This document shows positions 1-6,043 of a stretch of DNA of 64,000 nt, one piece after another. The notes under the pieces were generated by a model, which searched no databases, had not been told where the DNA came from, and worked only from the letters and a program-made list of their open reading frames with translations. The translations under genes were made by a program, and so were the position numbers. Every line of letters starts with the position of its first letter. Within the stretch, counting starts at the first letter, position 1. Origin of the DNA: DATFXM01 sp035315885 (lineage in GTDB: Bacteria; Acidobacteriota; Blastocatellia; UBA7656); assembly GCA_035315885.1 (NCBI GenBank), contig DATFXM010000080.1, positions 1 to 64,000 on the forward strand, read 5' to 3'.

Positions 1-47
1 AATGCTTTCAGCGCGGTCTTCAGCCGCGTAAGTAGCTTCGTGGTCAT
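1..47 (-). CDS. Possible start of a gene running off the left edge
   Basis: An ATG at 45-47 on the minus strand opens a frame that stays open to the window edge and gives 15 residues (MTTKLLTRLKTALKA). A GAGG-like ribosome-binding site lies about five bases upstream. It would be the third gene of the operon after the FHA protein and the PP2C phosphatase, 61 bases beyond the phosphatase stop codon. Fifteen residues are too few to identify a family, so I assign no function. Confidence 0.4.
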   Translation of the reverse strand, partial: MTTKLLTRLKTALKA

Positions 48-108
48 TTCGCCTCGTCGATTGACGGATGTGCCATCCGACATATCAACGATGTTGATGC
101 ACGTTTTG

Positions 109-1368
109 TTAACGAGAGAACGCCGAGCGCAGGTAGGCTACGTCGTGACCGGCGTCGTGGTCGGGATTCAGCGGCGCCTGTTTGGGTTTGAGGTAAAGAT
201 TGTAGAAGAAATACGCTGTCGCGCCTATCAGCAATAGCGAGATCAGCGCTACGATCCAGACCAGAGCGAAACTCTTTCTGGGAAGCCGCGCCTCACCGGA
301 CGTCGGCTCCGGCGCGTCATCGACCAACACAGTCGCGAATAACTCCTTTGAAGACCCATCGGATTGCTGACCGTCATCAGCATGCTTGTCGTCCACGTCT
401 CGCTTATCCAACCTCTGGGTGATCTCTTCTTCAGGATCGTCGTCGGTTTGGGCTTGCGCGGCCTCGTCAATATGTTCGTTCGACTGGGCGGCCATCTCCA
501 TGAGCTTCTCGGCGAAGAAGTCCGGTCCGATCTGCCTCAGACTTGAGGTTATCGAGCCGGCGGTCGCGGGCGGCTCGAGGGCGTCGCCTGCGAAACGCGC
601 GACAACTACCGTTATATTGTCTTCACCTCCACGCTGATTCGCTGTGTCAATCAGCGACTGGCACGCGTCATTGAGATTCGGCGAGTCCGCAATTGCGCGT
701 TTCATCTCCTCGGGCTGTACTTTATTTGAGAGCCCGTCGCTGCAGATCAGCAGGCAGTCATCCTTGGTCAGGCTCACCGCGCTCATGGCTACTTTGACAT
801 CGGGTTGCGTGCCGAGCGCCTGCATAATCACATTCTGTGGGACCGCGTGGAGCTGCTCAGGCTGTATCGCCCCAAAGTCGAGAAGCATCTGCGCCAGAGA
901 CTGATCCTTCGTAAGCTGCTTAATCTGTTCGCCTCGGACCAGGTAGGCGCGCGAATCGCCAACCTGCGCGATGCACGCGGCTCCTTCCTGAACGAGAACC
1001 GCCGTTACGGTTGCTCCCATGCCCGACAACTCGGGGTTGTCCTGAGCGTGATGCCAGATCCGATCGTTAGCCGCTTCAGTTGCGCGTTGCAGCCGCTGGG
1101 AAATATCGTCGTTGACAGAGTCTTCCTGAAGCAGTTCACGAAGCGTTGTGACCGCCATCTCGCTGGCGATCTCACCGGCAGCCGCACCTCCCATGCCGTC
1201 GGAGACGACAAGCAGACTACCTCGCTCACCTACTTTGTGAGTCGCAGTACTCTCGCTCAGCCCGGAGCTGCCGGCGGTCAGGTCCGCTACGAGAAACGAG
1301 TCCTCGTTGCCCGGCCGCTGCATCCCGACATCCGTCTGAGCCCAGATAGAGACAATTACTTCCGACAT
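109..1368 (-). CDS. PP2C-family protein serine/threonine phosphatase with C-terminal membrane anchor
   Basis: This 419-residue protein removes phosphate from phospho-Ser/Thr proteins using two metal ions. The PP2C metal-site motifs are all present and in order: D13, NED at 21-23, DGMGG at 57-61, GDSR at 137-140, SDG at 210-212 and GGEDN at 247-251. The catalytic domain ends near residue 260. An acidic linker of about 100 residues follows, then one membrane helix (about 367-390) and a short tail, so the phosphatase domain should be tethered on the cytoplasmic side. It lies 21 bases downstream of the FHA-domain gene. FHA domains bind phosphothreonine, so the pair probably serves Hanks-type kinase signalling, although no kinase is visible here. 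Start ATG at 1368. Confidence 0.93.
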   Translation of the reverse strand: MSEVIVSIWAQTDVGMQRPGNEDSFLVADLTAGSSGLSESTATHKVGERGSLLVVSDGMGGAAAGEIASEMAVTTLRELLQEDSVNDDISQRLQRATEAANDRIWHHAQDNPELSGMGATVTAVLVQEGAACIAQVGDSRAYLVRGEQIKQLTKDQSLAQMLLDFGAIQPEQLHAVPQNVIMQALGTQPDVKVAMSAVSLTKDDCLLICSDGLSNKVQPEEMKRAIADSPNLNDACQSLIDTANQRGGEDNITVVVARFAGDALEPPATAGSITSSLRQIGPDFFAEKLMEMAAQSNEHIDEAAQAQTDDDPEEEITQRLDKRDVDDKHADDGQQSDGSSKELFATVLVDDAPEPTSGEARLPRKSFALVWIVALISLLLIGATAYFFYNLYLKPKQAPLNPDHDAGHDVAYLRSAFSR

Positions 1369-1389
1369 GTAAGATTCGCGGTAAGTCGA

Positions 1390-2283
1390 CTAGACATCAA
1401 ACCTGAATAATTGTTTGCCAACGAGAATCATGTCGCCGGGTTTCAGCTCGACTTCGCTTTTTATCTTTACGAACGTACCGTTTCGGCTGCCTTCGTCCAT
1501 CAGCACGTAACTTCCGCCTCGACGCACGATCCTCGCGTGACGGCCGGACATAAATCCATCGTGCGGAAAGCTGATGTCCCCTCCTGTTCTGCCGATGGTT
1601 GTCTCGTCCGAAAGATCGTAGACCTCTCCCAATTGCCCGCCTTCCATCACCAGGTGCAAACGACCTTTCGCTGGCGCATAGGGCGACGACATAACGACGG
1701 TTCTTGCAACCGAGATCGGAGCCCCGCAGGTCGCGCAAAAAACGCTTCCTTCGGCGCTCGCCTGTCCGCACTGGTTGCAGATGACGGTTTCGGTTGTCGA
1801 TGGCACTGCTTCAGTCATCTGGACCGCAGCCGCGGGTTGTTGAGGCTCGGGTGGAGGAGTCGGAGGGATTGCCGGTTTAACCGGTTCAACGACGACCGTA
1901 GGTGTGGCGCCGTTTACTTCGGGAGTCAGCGCGGGCTCCGCTTGCGAAGGGACCGGCCCGGACGCCGCGGGTTCGGGTTCGGGAAGTTCAGTCGGAGTAG
2001 TCTTGAAGTCAACCTGCGTCTTCCAGTCCGAATCGGGCGTCGCGCTCTTGGGTAGCCTGCCGCCGCATTGCTGACAGAACGACCAGCCGACCTCGTTCAT
2101 CGTGCTGCACGATGGACATACTATGCCTGATGTCTCCACTGCTTCCTCCTGATTAACGCTATCGTTCGATACAGAGCTGGGAGCATCCTTGCCGTTCTCG
2201 CGGCGAACAAGCTCGGTCGCGCACATGCGACAGGAGTGAGAGCCTGGCTTGTTTGCCGCCCCACAGTTTTGACAGATGATCAT
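1390..2283 (-). CDS. FHA-domain protein with three zinc ribbons
   Basis: This 297-residue protein is probably a phosphothreonine-binding adaptor. Three CxxC...CxxC zinc ribbons are visible: C4/C7/C18/C21, C56/C59/C70/C73 and C169/C172/C183/C186. The first two are separated from the third by a Pro/Glu/Ala-rich linker (about 80-165) that is likely disordered. The C-terminal FHA domain (about 207-297) keeps the phosphopeptide-binding signature: GR at 231-232, S246-GRH and SRNGT at 266-270. There is no membrane segment. It is the first gene of the FHA-PP2C pair, 21 bases before the phosphatase. Its partner kinase is not in the window. The FHA assignment is very secure. The role of the ribbons is unknown. 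Confidence 0.92.
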   Translation of the reverse strand: MIICQNCGAANKPGSHSCRMCATELVRRENGKDAPSSVSNDSVNQEEAVETSGIVCPSCSTMNEVGWSFCQQCGGRLPKSATPDSDWKTQVDFKTTPTELPEPEPAASGPVPSQAEPALTPEVNGATPTVVVEPVKPAIPPTPPPEPQQPAAAVQMTEAVPSTTETVICNQCGQASAEGSVFCATCGAPISVARTVVMSSPYAPAKGRLHLVMEGGQLGEVYDLSDETTIGRTGGDISFPHDGFMSGRHARIVRRGGSYVLMDEGSRNGTFVKIKSEVELKPGDMILVGKQLFRFDV

Positions 2284-2365
2284 ATTAGAGCAGGGGCGAT
2301 CAGCCCGCGGCTATTATACGGAAAGACCTTTATTATGGAAATTGCATTCCGCCAAAAGTGAGTAC

Positions 2366-2466
2366 TGACTCCTGAGTTCTGAGTTCTGAGCGCTCGGCTG
2401 AGTCTCAGATCGTGGGTGTTTTGGCTGCGACTCAGAACTCACAACTCAGAACTCAGAACTCTCCCT
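2366..2466. repeat. Inverted pair of 7-bp tandem repeats (GAGTTCT type)
   Basis: The left arm (about 2366-2409) reads as repeated CTGAGTT units. The right arm (about 2430-2463) holds the complementary AACTCAG units, so the two can fold on each other. It belongs to the dispersed heptad family seen throughout this window. Confidence 0.8.
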
Positions 2467-2486
2467 TCCACCTGGTAACAATCGCA

Positions 2487-2515
2487 TTGAAGGTCTGCGG
2501 ATCGTATGGTATATT
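2487..2515 (+). promoter_or_regulatory. Sigma-70 promoter for the CHRD/exosortase locus
   Basis: TTGAAG at 2487-2492 and TATATT at 2510-2515 are separated by 17 bases. Transcription would begin near 2522, giving an unusually long leader of about 265 bases before the ATG at 2787. Confidence 0.5.
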
Positions 2516-2633
2516 GGGCGCTCTTCAAGGCGGGGTAATCCAGACAAGTTCCATCAGCAGTACGGTAAAAGGGCGAGCGAGCACGTTCTTTTTGCAATCA
2601 CCAGGAACGCGAAGCTGGCATCTCGAGATTTCA

Positions 2634-2661
2634 CTGGACGGCACTTCAGTCCGGACTTTTT
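2634..2661 (+). terminator. Terminator-like hairpin inside the CHRD leader
   Basis: CTGGAC (2634-2639) pairs with GTCCGG (2649-2654, including one G-T pair), followed two bases later by TTTTT. The stem is short. It lies between the predicted promoter and the gene, so it could attenuate the transcript or end a small RNA of about 140 bases. Confidence 0.35.
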
Positions 2662-2786
2662 GCACCGGCGGCGTCTCAGAGCTTCCTTGGCCCGTCAACG
2701 CAAGTCAGCATACGCGATTCCACAAATCCGTTCACTAAGTCCTGAGCTGGTCTTTTGCCGCTCTGGATTCCGAGGAGGCTGACAAG

Positions 2787-3596
2787 ATGAAGAGGTCAAT
2801 TGCAACCCTGATCCTGATGGCGCTCACAGTGACGGCGGTGGCCTCGCTGATGACGCGCCGAGCGAAAGCTGACATCGTTGTTTTCAGCGCACAACTGCTA
2901 TCCAGCAATGAAGTCCCACCTGTTACTGGAGCTGATGCCGCGGCTTCAGGCTCAGCAATCGTAACCTTGGACACTACCGCGAGCACCGCCAGGTTCGACG
3001 TAAGCGTTAACGCTCTCGGAGCCACTACAATCATTCTGGCGCATATTCACGAAGCCGCTGCGGGAGTCAACGGCCCGGTCAGAGTTGATTCAGGGCTCAG
3101 CCCCGCCAGTCCGTTGACGGTGGTGGGCGGCAGCGTCCAGTTCACCAGGACAAACCTGGCCGTGCCAACCGATGTTCGCGATCGCATCCTCGCCAATCCT
3201 GCGGGGTTCTATTTCAACGTACACTCGAATCTCAATCCGGGCGGTGTGGTTCGAGGACAGCTAGTCCGGCAGGTAACGTCACCAGGCACCGGCGTTTCTC
3301 CAACGCTGTCTCAGTGGGGCGCGATAATAATGACGCTCCTGTTCCTGGCTGCTGGAACCTTCTTCCTGATGGGCCGATTCAGGACTGCGCAGAATGCGGG
3401 CACCGCTGACGCGCCGATGACTGCCGTACCATTCAGCTTCGCGCAGCTTGCCCGAACAGCTCTTTACGTGGAGGTCGCAGTTGCGCTTGCGCTCGTCGCG
3501 CTCAAGGCCGGGCCGGTCGATGCAATCGGAGCGTTGATTTCCGGTGCTATCGCAGCCTTTGTTCTGGCTATGCTGTTCTCCGCGCGCAAGCGTTGA
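2787..3596 (+). CDS. CHRD-domain secreted protein with internal IPTL-CTERM-type sorting signal
   Basis: A 269-residue exported protein. A signal peptide (about 1-28) precedes one CHRD (chordin-like) domain at about 31-162, with typical SSNEVPP and AHIHEAAAGVNGPV segments. The domain's role in bacteria is not established. Residues 171-178 read SPTLSQWG, a close match to the IPTLxxWG motif of IPTL-CTERM substrates, followed by a membrane helix (179-196) and a basic GRFR stretch, the usual layout recognised by exosortase H. Oddly, about 70 further residues follow, with two more hydrophobic segments (about 222-240 and 245-263). In the usual substrates the signal is the extreme C-terminus. The exosortase H gene is the next gene, which supports a substrate-enzyme pair. 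A GAGGAGG ribosome site precedes the ATG. Confidence 0.85.
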   Translation: MKRSIATLILMALTVTAVASLMTRRAKADIVVFSAQLLSSNEVPPVTGADAAASGSAIVTLDTTASTARFDVSVNALGATTIILAHIHEAAAGVNGPVRVDSGLSPASPLTVVGGSVQFTRTNLAVPTDVRDRILANPAGFYFNVHSNLNPGGVVRGQLVRQVTSPGTGVSPTLSQWGAIIMTLLFLAAGTFFLMGRFRTAQNAGTADAPMTAVPFSFAQLARTALYVEVAVALALVALKAGPVDAIGALISGAIAAFVLAMLFSARKR

Positions 3597-3625
3597 GTGA
3601 ACAGACTGCGTCTGAGGTATTACAC

Positions 3626-3670
3626 GGAGTGACCCGTTCGCTGATTAGCATTCCGCGAGGGTCACTCCTT
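3626..3670 (+). terminator. 10-bp stem hairpin between CHRD gene and exosortase gene
   Basis: GGAGTGACCC (3626-3635) and GGGTCACTCC (3659-3668) form a perfect stem with a 23-base loop. Only two T residues follow, so it may be a partial terminator or an RNA-stability element that lowers exosortase expression relative to the substrate. Confidence 0.45.
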
Positions 3671-3694
3671 CGCTTCTAGGTCCCTGACTTCAAG

Positions 3695-4231
3695 ATGGAA
3701 TTGCGCGAGCAGTTATTCGAGCTTGCTCGGGTCAACCGGGTGGCGCTCAGGTTTTTTGGCCTGTTTGCTTTGTTCTTTGCCGGGCTGTACTTGATATTCG
3801 GGATTGTGCCCGGAATCCGGTTGGGCCTGATTCAGCCATACACCGAAGTGCTGGCTCGAGCCGTAGCGAGCTTCGTAAACCTGTTTGGCGGCGGCGCGTT
3901 TGTGGATGGCAGCATGGTCAAGTCTCCGCGCTTTTCCATGACGGTCGCGATGGGATGCGACGGCGTGGAGGCGTCTTGTCTGTTTGCCGCCGGAGTGCTG
4001 GCGTTCCCAACTTCGTGGCGCGCACGGATGCTGGGGCTGGCCATCGGCCTTCCCTCGATTCACCTGATAAACCTGCTCCGCCTTATCGGGCTGTATTACG
4101 TTGGCGTTTACATACCTTCCGGATTCGAGGAGCTGCATGTCTACGTCGCTCAGACCATCGTCATCCTCCTCTCCACAGGAATTCTCATCTTCTGGCTCGA
4201 TCGCTTCGCAGTTCAGCGCCGGGCCTCATAA
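3695..4231 (+). CDS. xrtH: Exosortase H (IPTLxxWG-CTERM-specific transpeptidase-like membrane protease)
   Basis: This 178-residue integral membrane protein is predicted to cleave the sorting signal of IPTL-CTERM proteins at the outer face of the inner membrane. The three exosortase active-site residues are visible: C88 in AMGCDGVEA, R129 in NLLRL and H148 in ELHVY. Hydrophobic segments fall at about 18-40, 52-68, 92-106, 112-140 and 150-168. The short length suits the XrtH group rather than the larger EpsH-type exosortases. It follows the CHRD-IPTL protein by 98 bases and overlaps the next gene, an exosortase-associated membrane protein. I am confident of the exosortase family and slightly less so of subtype H, which rests on length and the neighbouring IPTL motif. 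Confidence 0.88.
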   Translation: MELREQLFELARVNRVALRFFGLFALFFAGLYLIFGIVPGIRLGLIQPYTEVLARAVASFVNLFGGGAFVDGSMVKSPRFSMTVAMGCDGVEASCLFAAGVLAFPTSWRARMLGLAIGLPSIHLINLLRLIGLYYVGVYIPSGFEELHVYVAQTIVILLSTGILIFWLDRFAVQRRAS

Positions 4232-4901
4232 GTGGCTCCGTCTGCTTCTGGCTGGTGCGATCTGTTACCTGGTGTTGCTTCCACTGTGGCTGGTATCTCT
4301 TCGTTTCCTGGCCGCGTTCAGCGGAATGATCGCCGGGTTCTTCTATCACTTGTTCGATGCGGGAGTCGCGACGGTGATCGATGGAAAACTAATCAAGGTA
4401 GTGGTCACCGCGGCGCGGGGGAGCGGGTTTGAAGGCCAGTCCGCATCGACCGCTCTTCAAATCGATCGCGTCACCTACGGCTTGCCGATGCTGGTGGCCC
4501 TTGTCCTGATTACCCGGAGCTCAATTGCTTCAAAGTTGAAATCGTTAGGTCTCGGCGTCGGCCTGATGCTGCTCATGACCGTGCTCGCGGTGATGCTGTT
4601 CATCAAGATGTCCGCGATGCACGTCGAAGATCAGATATCGGGCTCGATAGACCGTACCGCGTTCTTTTTTTACTTGTTTCACGGCTACGCGTTTTCTCAA
4701 CCGGTCGTGGCGGTGTTGATCTGGGCGGGATTGCTGCTGACCGGTGCTCTCAGGCCGAAGCCGGAGTCGACTTCTGTGGCCGATGCAGGGGCGGCGCGGG
4801 TCAGGAATCGCAACGCTCTCTGCGCATGTGGAAGCGGCCGAAAGTACAAGAAGTGTTGCGGCCGCAGCCCGGCATCGAAAGCCCGGGCTGCAGCCAGATA
4901 A
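4137..4901 (+). CDS. Exosortase H-associated membrane protein with C-terminal SEC-C zinc motif
   Basis: A predicted 254-residue protein with at least four hydrophobic segments. The C-terminal tail (225-243) is a SEC-C metal-binding motif with C229, C231 and C240-C241 inside RNALCACGSG. The ATG at 4137 is chosen because GAGGAG lies five bases before it. That start makes the gene overlap xrtH by 95 bases, which is long but implies tight translational coupling. The frame is also open from 4101. A protein of this general layout commonly accompanies exosortase H, and a role as a partner or regulator of sorting is an inference from position. SEC-C motifs usually occur in cytoplasmic proteins such as SecA, so the tail is probably cytoplasmic. 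Confidence 0.72.
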   Translation: MSTSLRPSSSSSPQEFSSSGSIASQFSAGPHKWLRLLLAGAICYLVLLPLWLVSLRFLAAFSGMIAGFFYHLFDAGVATVIDGKLIKVVVTAARGSGFEGQSASTALQIDRVTYGLPMLVALVLITRSSIASKLKSLGLGVGLMLLMTVLAVMLFIKMSAMHVEDQISGSIDRTAFFFYLFHGYAFSQPVVAVLIWAGLLLTGALRPKPESTSVADAGAARVRNRNALCACGSGRKYKKCCGRSPASKARAAAR

Positions 4902-4909
4902 CGGGTCAA

Positions 4910-5752
4910 TCAAGGCTCGCGGGTGAAACTGAACGGGTCGGATTCAGAGTCATCCGGGTTGCGGACCACCAACATCACCGTTTGACCAATCGAAATTGTT
5001 TTGCCTGCCTTCTTGGCCTGGAGAGTGCCGGTAGGATCGTCTCCGTCGTTTGATACCTTCTTCACCTTGTTTCCATCCATTAGGAGAATTGCACCCAGAT
5101 TGAAGTTCCGACCGGTGACGATGAGTTTCTTGCCGTTCACTCGGACGGCGGTTATCTCCGGCGGCCCGGAAAGAATGAAGGTATGAGCGGTGTAGATCTG
5201 ATCGCCGCTGGTGGTACCGTTGGCGTTTGCCTGGTTGCCGGCGGCGTACAGCGCCACTGGCCCAACATCTTCATCCGGCGCTACCCAACGCACATTCCAC
5301 GTAGCGCCTAGCCGCTGACCCTGAAATGAGCCGGCAAACGTATGCTCGATGTACTGCCGGTTTATGGCAGTGTTGTCTATCTGAGTCAGGTTGTTGAGAT
5401 TCTGGAACTCGCCGGCCTTCACATTGTTGCTGCCTTTCAGGGCGGTCAACTGGAAGCCCCACTCTTGGCGAGTCGTATCGGTAGTCGTGTGTCTGATTGT
5501 GATTTGATAAGTCTGTCCCGGTTCATAAACCGAAGGCGAAATCAACTCGAACGTGCCCGGACCGGTGTCCGCGGTGCCGGTGTGACATTCGGTGCAAGTC
5601 GGTTCGTTTGGTGCGCCGGTGTGACCGGCTGGCGGTCCACTGGAAAACGCTTTGGCGGTTCGGGACATCGGCGAACTGGTGAACAAAAAGCTGAGCAACC
5701 CAAAAAGGGACAGGCCAAGCACAGCCACCTGAGCAGCTCGAACGTTCTTCAT
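4910..5752 (-). CDS. Secreted choice-of-anchor/reelin-like protein with CxxCH heme-type motif and IPT-like C-terminus
   Basis: A 280-residue exported protein. The start at 5752 is preferred because GAGGAGG lies about seven bases upstream and the next residues form a clean signal peptide (about 1-35). The frame is also open from an ATG at 5827. A CTECH motif (C53, C56, H57) follows a segment rich in Gly and Pro, and the region from about 65 to 190 resembles the reelin-like 'choice-of-anchor V' domain found in secreted bacterial proteins. The last 80 residues (ITAVRVNGKKLIVTGRNF onward) look like an IPT/TIG immunoglobulin-like domain. CxxCH suggests covalent heme c attachment in the periplasm. 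Its stop lies eight bases from that of the convergent exosortase-associated gene. Function unknown. Confidence 0.7.
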   Translation of the reverse strand: MKNVRAAQVAVLGLSLFGLLSFLFTSSPMSRTAKAFSSGPPAGHTGAPNEPTCTECHTGTADTGPGTFELISPSVYEPGQTYQITIRHTTTDTTRQEWGFQLTALKGSNNVKAGEFQNLNNLTQIDNTAINRQYIEHTFAGSFQGQRLGATWNVRWVAPDEDVGPVALYAAGNQANANGTTSGDQIYTAHTFILSGPPEITAVRVNGKKLIVTGRNFNLGAILLMDGNKVKKVSNDGDDPTGTLQAKKAGKTISIGQTVMLVVRNPDDSESDPFSFTREP

Positions 5753-5960
5753 GCAGAGACCTCCTCGCTGTCGCACAAATTCATAGCCCCACTGGTAGGT
5801 GAGGAGACAAATTACTGCTAAGCCCACTGAAGTCTTGCTTAATCCCCCTTCGCCTGACGAGGAGAAGTTCAGGCGGCACGTTCCCTAGCTACCATCAAGG
5901 TTGGCCGATTAGATACAGAGGAAAATAAACCGCCCGCCGCCAAAAATCAACACCGCTTTG

Positions 5961-5989
5961 GAAGTTCTGAGTTCAGCACTCAGAACTTC
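5961..5989. repeat. Heptad-family hairpin upstream of glnE
   Basis: GAAGTTCTGAGT (5961-5972) and ACTCAGAACTTC (5978-5989) form a perfect 12-bp stem with a five-base loop. It is a minimal version of the inverted heptad pairs. It lies in the 291-bp gap between the choice-of-anchor gene and glnE, in which I see nothing else certain. Confidence 0.8.
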
Positions 5990-6043
5990 TTACACTCTTT
6001 GCCTGAAACCCACCTTCCCCAGTTGTGATAGATTAAATTCACA

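Larger units (their letters stand above)
2284..2786. other. 503-bp divergent intergenic region: heptad repeats, promoter, leader hairpin
   Basis: No gene is apparent. From left to right it holds upstream sequence of the FHA gene, an inverted pair of GAGTTCT-type heptad arrays (about 2366-2466), a good sigma-70 promoter facing right (2487-2515), and a leader of about 265 bases before the CHRD gene. The leader contains a terminator-like hairpin (2634-2661). Short open frames here are not convincing. Confidence 0.6.
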
